Assembly: GCF_000144625.1 (NCBI RefSeq)
Contig: NC_014376.1
Location: 1,736,001 to 1,800,000, forward strand
Source: [Clostridium] saccharolyticum WM1
Lineage (GTDB): Bacteria > Bacillota > Clostridia > Lachnospirales > Lachnospiraceae
Length of the DNA: 64,000 bases
Direction of reading: 5' to 3'
Part shown: positions 1 to 5,625 of the stretch, piece by piece
How the letters are laid out: every line of letters begins with the position of its first letter
Numbering within the stretch: position 1 is the stretch's first letter
Notes under the pieces: model-generated
What the model was told of the DNA's origin: nothing
What the model saw: the letters and a program-made list of their open reading frames with translations, nothing else
Databases searched by the model: none
Made by a program: the position numbers and the translations under genes

Positions 1-83
1 GAATTGGGTGCCGGATCATTCCCGGCGGGAATGGTCCGAAGGCATCATGCTGCAGGGCAGGAAGGGCAGATCAATCAGAGGTC

Positions 84-112
84 TTGACAATTGGTTTTAT
101 TCATGTTAGTAT
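84..112 (+). promoter_or_regulatory. SigA-type promoter of ssrA
   Basis: TTGACA at 84-89 and TAGTAT at 107-112 are separated by 17 bp. Transcription would begin near 119, about 20 nt before the mature tmRNA 5' end, leaving a short leader for RNase P to remove. Confidence 0.75.
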
Positions 113-138
113 GAGAATGCTCTTTAGAGTACCAGTCA

Positions 139-478
139 GGGGCAGTACTGGTTTCGACAGGGGCTATGAAGCTGGTGAAGCTATCCGTATGCGATGCGTC
201 AAATGGCAAACCTAAATATAAACGCTAACAATAACGAATTAGCATTAGCTGCTTAATGCAGCTTGTCGGCCTTAAGGCACTCACACTTTAAGATCCCGGC
301 ATCGACGATGTGAGAAACGACGTGTGCAAAGCTTTGAGCATGCGGACGTAATATGAAGCTACTGAAGCTGTCAGGGTGTTAGTTCCCGGGCAGTGGAGGG
401 AATGTCAATAAACTGACTATGATAGTAGAAGAACAGGGGATTGGTTTTTGGACACGGGTTCAACTCCCGTCTGCTCCA
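139..478 (+). ncRNA. ssrA: transfer-messenger RNA (tmRNA)
   Basis: tmRNA rescues ribosomes stalled on broken mRNAs by acting first as alanyl-tRNA and then as a short mRNA for a degradation tag. The 5' end GGGGCAG (139-145) pairs with CTGCTCC (471-477) to make the acceptor stem, and the 3' T-arm sequence GGTTCAACTCCC is present at 458-469. The tag reading frame at 206-256 encodes ANLNINANNNELALAA followed by TAA, with the usual hydrophobic ALAA end recognised by ClpXP. The CCA end is not encoded. Its partner smpB is not in the window. A promoter lies at 84-112 and a terminator at 482-517. Confidence 0.95.
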
Positions 479-481
479 CTC

Positions 482-517
482 AAAAAGTCTGGCATTTGCT
501 GGGCTTTTTTATTTTTT
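482..517 (+). terminator. terminator after ssrA
   Basis: A 13-bp stem with a few G-U pairs (AAAAAGTCTGGCA with TGCTGGGCTTTTT) and a very small loop is followed by a T-rich run. It begins four bases after the tmRNA 3' end. Confidence 0.75.
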
Positions 518-609
518 GTGCTGCAGATCGTGTTGTTTAGTCCCAGAGTGTCTCGGAAGTTATTTCCTCCTTTTTGAAAATGCCTGTCGATGGGTGTCTT
601 CTTTGATCT

Positions 610-636
610 ACTTTTTAGCATATGTATCATATACTA
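610..636 (+). promoter_or_regulatory. sigma-K-like promoter
   Basis: AC at 610-611, a 16-bp spacer, then CATATACTA at 628-636 fits the sporulation sigma-K consensus AC-N16-CATANNNTA. It lies 28 bp before the ATG of the next gene, and no good sigma-A promoter is visible there. The motif is short and AT-rich, so a chance match is possible. Confidence 0.4.
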
Positions 637-664
637 AATCGTAGGATTTATTTTGGAGGTTATC

Positions 665-1090
665 ATGCCAAGCTTTGAAGTCAAGATATGGGGGTTTAAA
701 ATCAATGAGCCGTATCCCTCGAAATGTACAAGAAGAGTCTGTTATTTCGATCATTGCCAGGAGGTGGAAGTCCCCTGCGGGTCAAAAGGGACCAAACTAT
801 ATGAAGTGATTATTAATTTCACTATTCCAGATTTTGATCAGAAAAATGAATCCATTGTTATGCAGTGTGCCAATGAAGTTGCATACGTCGCAAGCGGCAT
901 GATAGGAGAAGCGGTTCACTATTGTGGAAGTATCAATGAATCTTGTATGGCAGATATTCAAAATGCTGTTGCCATGGCAGATGAAAAAGTGGTGGAAACG
1001 TTCCATAATTGCCTAAGCCAGTCTGGTATGGCTGAAGAAATGATTCAAATATGCGAAGTTAAAGTCTATATCAGAGAAATCAATATTTAA
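665..1090 (+). CDS. Cys-containing protein of unknown function
   Basis: The product has 141 residues and I do not recognise its family. It has no signal peptide or membrane segment and looks like a small soluble alpha/beta protein. Nine cysteines are spread along the chain, four of them within residues 17-34. The start at ATG 665 is chosen because GGAGG (655-659) lies 5 nt before it; the frame also has a TTG at 653 that lacks room for a ribosome site. The gene stands alone between the tmRNA terminator and a decayed region. A sigma-K-like promoter at 610-636 hints at late mother-cell expression and a spore-surface role, but that is inference. Confidence 0.7.
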   Translation: MPSFEVKIWGFKINEPYPSKCTRRVCYFDHCQEVEVPCGSKGTKLYEVIINFTIPDFDQKNESIVMQCANEVAYVASGMIGEAVHYCGSINESCMADIQNAVAMADEKVVETFHNCLSQSGMAEEMIQICEVKVYIREINI

Positions 1091-1160
1091 ACGCGTACAT
1101 TGCTGGTGAATAAACAGAGGCGGACAAAAAGCAAAGAAGGATCCGGAATTGGCGGCGTAT

Positions 1161-1200
1161 AAAAAAGAGCAAAGGCCGACAGGAGTTAGACCTTTGCTCT
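1161..1200 (-). terminator. hairpin with T-run on the minus strand
   Basis: AGAGCAAAGG (1166-1175) pairs with CCTTTGCTCT (1191-1200). The run of six A at 1161-1166 makes it a terminator when read on the minus strand. No minus-strand gene enters it now, so it may be a relic; on the plus strand it may still cap the mRNA of the 665-1090 gene. Confidence 0.4.
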
Positions 1201-1387
1201 ATCATGTAGGGTGCCTTTTCCTTGAAGTGCTATGTAGGCACATCTAATCATATGATATAAGTAATCATAATATGTATAAAGGAAGGCAGAAAGGATATCT
1301 GTAAACTTTTCGAACTGGTTTTTCCTGAAAATGTATCCGTTCGATGTGCAATGGGATTATCATGCTATTTCAAAGTCACGAAGTATA

Positions 1388-1785
1388 AGGATTCATGGAA
1401 AGAGAGGCAGACATATATGAGACGGCAAATGGACAAGCATGTGAAACAAATAAAAAAAGAAGAACATAAATTATATTGAGAAAACTTATGATAAAGATAG
1501 GATATTGTTGGAATATGATTTGCCATAGAAAAAAGAGCCGAAAAAAGATATTTGAAGCGTTTAGACCAGCATTCCAAGCAGTCCCGGTTGATAAATTCTT
1601 CCATTTCCGTTATAGAAGGGGGAGTTTTGGGAGCATTTGGAATTGGCCTGCCCGATATTCCGCTTTTTTTAGCTTTGGTTCTGAAATCTGTTTATGAAAT
1701 TGCTTTAAGCTATGGAAATCTTTTCAATCTGTTGAAAATTGTGATCCTGTTTGATAGAAGACAATTCCTTGTTAATTATTCGTAA
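1388..1785 (+). pseudogene. decayed EcsC-family protein gene
   Basis: Three pieces in different frames resemble an EcsC-family protein. The first (about 1388-1470) encodes a basic helix beginning SWKERQTYMRR and ends in TGA. The second (about 1470-1523) reads IEKTYDKDRILLEYDLP and then a TAG. The third (1552-1785) reads GGVLGAFGIGLPDIPLFLAL and then a SVYEIALSYG segment, which is the glycine-rich core and DIP motif I associate with EcsC proteins of clostridia. In-frame stops and frame changes between the pieces, and loss of the C-terminal half, indicate a pseudogene. Function of the family is poorly defined. The assignment is by remembered motif only. Confidence 0.5.
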
Positions 1786-1813
1786 ATATTAAGAATTGTT
1801 ATAATTTATTTGG

Positions 1814-1842
1814 TTGATATCATTCGGTTAAGCGAATACAAT
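1814..1842 (+). promoter_or_regulatory. promoter with spacer palindrome for the XRE gene
   Basis: TTGATA (1814-1819), a 17-bp spacer and TACAAT (1837-1842) form a good sigma-A promoter. The spacer carries ATTCG-N6-CGAAT (1822-1837), a probable operator. A repressor bound there would block RNA polymerase, which suits autoregulation by the XRE protein encoded downstream. Confidence 0.6.
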
Positions 1843-1871
1843 AGTCTTATACAATGAAAGGATGCAACTAT

Positions 1872-1988
1872 ATGAAATACATGTCTGTTCGGTTTCGCCG
1901 GGGATGGCTGATACCGGAAGAAATCGTATTACCTGTTGCTGGACATTCAGAAGTAAATAGGCAGCAGGAGGTATCCCGTGGAATTTAA
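1872..1988 (+). CDS. possible 38-residue ORF overlapping the XRE gene start
   Basis: An ATG at 1872, preceded by AAAGG, opens a 38-codon frame whose TAA (1986-1988) lies just inside the next gene, which starts at GTG 1978. The peptide begins MKYMSVRFRRGW and matches nothing I know. It could be a leader peptide that couples translation to the regulator gene, a gene remnant, or a chance frame. Confidence 0.25.
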   Translation: MKYMSVRFRRGWLIPEEIVLPVAGHSEVNRQQEVSRGI

Positions 1989-2592
1989 TGAGAAACTGCA
2001 GCAACTCAGAAAACAGAATAATTTAACTCAGGAACAGCTTGCAGAGCAGCTATATGTATCAAGAACGGCTGTCTCTAAATGGGAGAGCGGCAAAGGCTAC
2101 CCCAACATTGAATCTCTCAAATGCATATCCAAGGTTTTCGCAGTATCTATTGATGAATTATTGTCCGGTAATGAGCTTATTACTCTTGCCCAATCCGAAA
2201 ACCGTTCGAATATTAGTAAACTTTATAGTTTAATGTATGGAATTTTAGATGTGATGGCCTTTGCATTTATATTCCTGCCGTTTTATGGTCAGCAAGAGGG
2301 TGATTATATCCGTTCGGTGACATTGCTTGCTTATTCTGATACGATTCCGATAATCCGCGCGTCATACTTTGTAATATTAATTCTAATGGGAGTGATGGGA
2401 CTCGTAGAGCTGGCCATACAGCTTATAGTAAATGAAAAAGGATTAAGGGCCGCCAAAACCTGCTCCATCATACTGCAAACACTGGCAATATTGATTTTTA
2501 TAATGACCCGTCAGCCTTACTTAACTGCTTTTTTATTTATACTACTGATGATAAAGGTTATCCTTTTGCTGAAAGGGCATTCTAAGTGGTAA
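1978..2592 (+). CDS. membrane-anchored XRE-family transcriptional regulator
   Basis: The 204-residue protein has an N-terminal Cro/C1-type helix-turn-helix (residues about 4-62; LTQEQLAEQLYVSRTAVSKWESGKGYPNIESL), so it should bind an operator as a dimer. From residue about 80 on it has four hydrophobic segments (around 85-103, 128-152, 160-175 and 180-198), so DNA binding is tethered to the membrane, as in many Firmicute regulators with small membrane-domain tails. The GTG start at 1978 follows AGGAGGT (1966-1972) at 5 nt. The gene is monocistronic, closed by the terminator at 2617-2645. Its own promoter (1814-1842) contains an inverted repeat that it may bind. The signal sensed is unknown. 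Confidence 0.85.
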   Translation: MEFNEKLQQLRKQNNLTQEQLAEQLYVSRTAVSKWESGKGYPNIESLKCISKVFAVSIDELLSGNELITLAQSENRSNISKLYSLMYGILDVMAFAFIFLPFYGQQEGDYIRSVTLLAYSDTIPIIRASYFVILILMGVMGLVELAIQLIVNEKGLRAAKTCSIILQTLAILIFIMTRQPYLTAFLFILLMIKVILLLKGHSKW

Positions 2593-2616
2593 AAGCCCGG
2601 AGCACCGGAAAATAAG

Positions 2617-2645
2617 GCTCTGACACGAAAGGTGTCAGAGCTTTT
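2617..2645 (+). terminator. rho-independent terminator
   Basis: GCTCTGACAC (2617-2626) and GTGTCAGAGC (2632-2641) form a perfect 10-bp stem with a five-base loop, followed by TTTTC. It ends the XRE regulator transcript. Confidence 0.9.
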
Positions 2646-2760
2646 CTTCGCTGTGACAATCGGTTTCTTGTATCTTTTCTTATCCTAGAAGATAATGGAT
2701 GTGCACCCTGAAATCAAAGGGTTAATGGAAAATACTATTTTTAAAGGAGGATTTAAATTA

Positions 2761-3594
2761 ATGGGATTTGATTTTATGGAAATACTGAAAGCTGTGTTTC
2801 TTGGCATTGTGGAGGGCATTACTGAATGGCTGCCCATAAGCAGCACAGGACACATGTTGATAGTGGATGAGTTTTTACAATTAAACGCCAGTGCAGCTTT
2901 TAAGGAAATGTTTTTTGTTGTTATTCAGCTAGGAGCGATTCTGGCGGTTGTACTTTTATTTTGGGATAAGATGTTTCCCTTTCAATTCAACAACAGAAAC
3001 AAAGCAATGATAAAAAAGGAAACCTTTTCTATATGGTTTAAAGTAGTGATTGCCTGCATACCGGGAGCAGTGGTTACAATCCTGTTTGATGATTATATAG
3101 AAGAATATTTTCATACTCCGGCGATGATTGCAGCAGCTTTAATTTTTTATGGCATAGCTTTTCTTGTGGTTGAGCTTTGGAACAAAAAGCGAACCCCCAT
3201 TACCAATGACCTATCAGACATTACCTATCAAACGGCCCTTATGATTGGTTTATTTCAAGTACTTTCCATTATTCCGGGAACTTCGCGTTCAGGGGCTACC
3301 ATAATTGGTGCGCTTCTTATTGGAGTATCCCGTGTGGCGGCTGCCGAATTTACTTTTTTTCTAGCGGTGCCCGTTATGTTCGGATTAAGTGCAATTAAAA
3401 TACTGAAATTCGGACTTGCTTTTACAAGGGAAGAGCTGCTTATATTAGGGATTGGAACAGTAGTTGCATTTGCAGTATCGATTTTAGTAATAAAATTTTT
3501 AATGAGCTTTATTAAAAAGCATGACTTTGCCGTATTTGGTTGGTACCGGATTGTACTCGGCGCCATTTTATTATTGTACTTTAAGTTTCATTAG
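2761..3594 (+). CDS. uppP: undecaprenyl-diphosphatase UppP (BacA family)
   Basis: UppP is an integral membrane phosphatase that turns undecaprenyl diphosphate into the monophosphate lipid carrier used for peptidoglycan and other wall polymers; it also gives some bacitracin resistance. The 277-residue length is normal for the family. The two signature regions are visible: the N-terminal EGITEWLPISSTGH (catalytic Glu region and Ser/His) and PGTSRSG (residues about 170-176) with the catalytic Arg. About seven to eight hydrophobic segments are present. AAAGGAGG at 2743-2750 lies 10 nt before ATG 2761, so the longer frame opening at 2695 is not used. The gene stands alone. Confidence 0.93.
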   Translation: MGFDFMEILKAVFLGIVEGITEWLPISSTGHMLIVDEFLQLNASAAFKEMFFVVIQLGAILAVVLLFWDKMFPFQFNNRNKAMIKKETFSIWFKVVIACIPGAVVTILFDDYIEEYFHTPAMIAAALIFYGIAFLVVELWNKKRTPITNDLSDITYQTALMIGLFQVLSIIPGTSRSGATIIGALLIGVSRVAAAEFTFFLAVPVMFGLSAIKILKFGLAFTREELLILGIGTVVAFAVSILVIKFLMSFIKKHDFAVFGWYRIVLGAILLLYFKFH

Positions 3595-3829
3595 GAAAAT
3601 ATTGATTTGTCTATGGCCGTTTCATCCATAACCCAGCGGATGAAAGGTTCCCATAGCACCGACCTGCCCGTATCCCCATATTATATTTGGTAATAGTCCT
3701 GGATCCCAAGCCAGTGCTTATCACCAATGGACGGTCCAGCTTTAGGGTCTGGGATCGAAGGTATCCGATGTCCAGCATGAGATCGGTTTCCTTAATGATA
3801 ATGATCCATATCCTGTTTTCCCCTTTTTC
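3595..3829. other. gene-free stretch with a possible minus-strand relic frame
   Basis: No plus-strand gene or convincing terminator is seen here. On the minus strand about 70 codons are open from roughly 3820 down to 3612 (starting near IIIIKETDLMLDIGYL and ending in TAG after GLWMKRP), with no ribosome site. It may be a fragment of a lost gene or chance. Confidence 0.25.
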
Positions 3830-3857
3830 ACATCTTGTCTAGATGTCCCATATAATA
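3830..3857 (+). promoter_or_regulatory. sigma-K-like promoter before the Cys/Asn-rich gene
   Basis: AC at 3830-3831, a 17-bp gap and CATATAATA at 3849-3857 fit the AC-N16/17-CATANNNTA pattern of sigma-K. The embedded TATAAT (3851-3856) could also serve as a sigma-A -10, but the only -35-like hexamer nearby (TTGTCT, 3835-3840) is 10 bp away, which is too close. Confidence 0.4.
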
Positions 3858-3888
3858 TAGTACATTAATGAAAAGAGAGGTGTGAATT

Positions 3889-4086
3889 ATGAGTTGCTTT
3901 TTCGGATGCTGCAGAAATAACTGCAGATGCAATTGTAATTGTAATTGTAATTGCATCTGTAATAATAATTGCAACAATAATAATGATAATTGTGAAGAAG
4001 AAAGAAGAAAAGCATATTGGGCCGGCTTCAGAGATGGGTGTAATGATCCCCGCTGCCGTTGGCTCGATGATAATAATAATTGCTAG
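3889..4086 (+). CDS. Cys/Asn-rich small protein, possible spore-surface component
   Basis: This 65-residue protein begins MSCFFGCCRNNCRCNCNCNC and alternates Cys with Asn through residue 35, then has a charged, aromatic tail (EEERRKAYWAGFRDGCNDPRCRW) and ends NNNC. Such composition suits metal binding or disulfide/insoluble assembly, as in many spore coat or exosporium proteins; no specific family is recognised. GAGAGGTG precedes ATG 3889 and a clear terminator follows. The (AATTGT)n-like repetition in the DNA suggests growth by slippage. The sigma-K-like promoter upstream supports a sporulation role, by inference. Confidence 0.75.
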   Translation: MSCFFGCCRNNCRCNCNCNCNCICNNNCNNNNDNCEEERRKAYWAGFRDGCNDPRCRWLDDNNNC

Positions 4087-4098
4087 AGATAGGAAAGT

Positions 4099-4130
4099 GG
4101 AGGTCTGTATAAAATTCAGACCTCCTTTTT
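4099..4130 (+). terminator. rho-independent terminator
   Basis: GGAGGTCTG (4099-4107) and CAGACCTCC (4117-4125) form a 9-bp stem followed by five T. It closes the Cys/Asn-rich gene. Confidence 0.9.
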
Positions 4131-4253
4131 ACATAAATTGAACGGTACGGGATTCCCTTAGTCCGGTTATGAAATAAATAATACAGACACATTTTTAAAA
4201 GCCGGGGCATATGCTGAAGGATATGATAAAAATATCAAAGGAAATGCGGGATA

Positions 4254-4889
4254 ATGCGCGGGGAGAAAATGTGGCGGAATCGCTTTCTCAATGGAAAGCA
4301 ATATGATCATGGAGTTTTCAGGCTCCAGGTAAAGAGGATGTCCTGTTACAACAAGGCTGCGGTGTGCGAACCAAAGATTACAAGGCAGGTCAGGGCAATG
4401 GCAAAGAAGGCTGGAATGGAAATGGCAGGCATGGAGAACCGCATGAAATCCAGGGATTCGTATTTACAAAAAATTCAAAGAAAATACGGCCCCGGCTGCC
4501 AGGATTATGAGGTGAAGGATATATTAAGATATACTTATACAGCTTCCGCAGAAGAGCTTACCAAGAAAACCTTAAAGGCCATGGAGCTTTATTGGAAATC
4601 AGGATATGATACAGTTGAAATCAAGAATTACTGGCTTGACAGGCAGAGTCCTTACAAGGGAATCAATACCACCCTGCGCTCCCCTGACGGCCAGATTTTT
4701 GAGTTGCAGTACCATACGCCGGAGAGTTTTTCTATAAAAAACGGGAAAATGCATGAATTATACGAAATGCAAAGGCCGATCAAGGATTTAAGCAGCAAGG
4801 AATACCAGGAGTTGTGGAATCAGATGCTTCAGATTTCCAATTCCATCAAGCAGCCAAAAGATATAGAAAAGGTAAAACCCTGGGAATGA
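4254..4889 (+). CDS. orphan RelA/SpoT-fold nucleotidyltransferase-like protein
   Basis: Residues about 60-175 of this 211-residue ORF resemble the RelA/SpoT synthetase fold: a basic segment (ENRMKSRDSYLQKI), VKDILRYTY with an Asp (D89) where the synthetases bind Mg2+, SPYKGINTT with a Tyr (Y134) in the place of the guanine-stacking Tyr, and FELQYHT with Glu/Gln (E150, Q152) matching the EIQIRT motif. The closest remembered relatives are RelA-like domains at the C-termini of polymorphic toxins, which share the phrase FELQ-HTPESF. There is no HD hydrolase, TGS or ACT domain. The N-terminus is uncertain: no good ribosome site precedes ATG 4254, and a 29-codon open frame in another phase ends at 4308, so this may be the cut-off end of a larger gene. 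No immunity gene is evident. Confidence 0.55.
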   Translation: MRGEKMWRNRFLNGKQYDHGVFRLQVKRMSCYNKAAVCEPKITRQVRAMAKKAGMEMAGMENRMKSRDSYLQKIQRKYGPGCQDYEVKDILRYTYTASAEELTKKTLKAMELYWKSGYDTVEIKNYWLDRQSPYKGINTTLRSPDGQIFELQYHTPESFSIKNGKMHELYEMQRPIKDLSSKEYQELWNQMLQISNSIKQPKDIEKVKPWE

Positions 4890-5031
4890 TATCCGGCTTG
4901 TTTAAGGAACCGATATGAAAACCCAGTAATCCATAGGGGCAGCATAGCGGAAGGCTTTTAAGAGTTGAGAATGGAAGCTTAAAAATAGGTTATGATATTA
5001 AAAATTCACAAAATTTTCAAAAATTACCGGG

Positions 5032-5060
5032 TTGTCAGACAGGACATATGGTGCTATACT
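5032..5060 (+). promoter_or_regulatory. promoter of the marR-ABC exporter operon
   Basis: TTGTCA (5032-5037), 17 bp and TATACT (5055-5060) form a sigma-A promoter. Two palindromes lie just downstream, around and after the transcription start. Confidence 0.75.
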
Positions 5061-5072
5061 GCTATGTAGTTA

Positions 5073-5096
5073 ATTAGCTAATTATTAGCAAGCTAA
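5073..5096 (+). promoter_or_regulatory. tandem palindromes, likely MarR operators
   Basis: The perfect palindrome ATTAGCTAAT (5073-5082) is followed by TTAGC-AA-GCTAA (5085-5096). The shared TTAGC/GCTAA half-site and the position just after the -10 box suggest two operator copies for the MarR protein encoded next. Confidence 0.55.
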
Positions 5097-5117
5097 CAGA
5101 AAGGGGATTATTTGCAG

Positions 5118-5621
5118 ATGAAACCAATGTGCCCGTTCCGGGATAAAGGACTAAAGGGAAACCTCTCACCGACCCATGGCGTAATGATAAGATATATGAG
5201 GATTATGAAACTGCACCGCTGTATCCTGGATGAACGCTTAAGGCAAACCGGGGTATACCGCAGTCAGCACCAGATTCTCATGATGCTTTCCGATCATTCC
5301 AATGCTTCCCAAAAGGAGATCGCAGAACGCCTTTATGTGTCCACTGCCACCATTGCGGTATCGGTCAAGAAGCTGGAAAAAGGGGGATTCATCACCCGGG
5401 CCGTAGACCAGGAAGACAACCGAATGAATAAACTGTGTCTGACGGAAAAGGGAAGGCATATGGTGGAGCACAGCAGGGATTTTTTCCATCATGTGGAAGA
5501 ACGGATGTTTCAAGATTTTTCCAAGGAAGAATTGGCTGCTATGGGGCAGTATCTGGACCGCATTTATGACAATTTATCCCAAATCCCTTTAGAAACGGAC
5601 ATGACAGAAAGAGAGGATTGA
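5118..5621 (+). CDS. MarR-family transcriptional regulator
   Basis: The 167-residue protein has the MarR winged-helix arrangement: dimerisation helix, then SQKEIAERLYVSTATIAVSVKKLEKGGFITR as the recognition region (residues about 60-92) and the wing with QEDNRMNKLCLTEKG (D and R typical of the wing). MarR proteins usually repress their own operon until a small ligand binds. It is followed after 4 nt by a two-gene ABC exporter, so it probably controls drug or lipid export. ATG 5118 is taken as the start with AAGGGG at 5101-5106; TTG 5112 is a possible alternative. Operators are predicted at 5073-5096. Confidence 0.9.
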   Translation: MKPMCPFRDKGLKGNLSPTHGVMIRYMRIMKLHRCILDERLRQTGVYRSQHQILMMLSDHSNASQKEIAERLYVSTATIAVSVKKLEKGGFITRAVDQEDNRMNKLCLTEKGRHMVEHSRDFFHHVEERMFQDFSKEELAAMGQYLDRIYDNLSQIPLETDMTERED

Positions 5622-5625
5622 TAAC

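Noticed and set aside
441..644. 67-codon frame starting in the tmRNA 3' end
   Set aside because: It begins inside the tmRNA and runs through its terminator; no ribosome site is present.
1124..1235. Possible transposase fragment in the gap after the first orphan gene
   Set aside because: A short frame containing KAKKDPELAAYKKEQ is open, but it is brief, lacks a start and shows no transposase motif that I can name.
3835..3856. Sigma-A promoter TTGTCT/TATAAT before the Cys/Asn-rich gene
   Set aside because: The two boxes are only 10 bp apart, which is too close; the sigma-K-like reading fits better.
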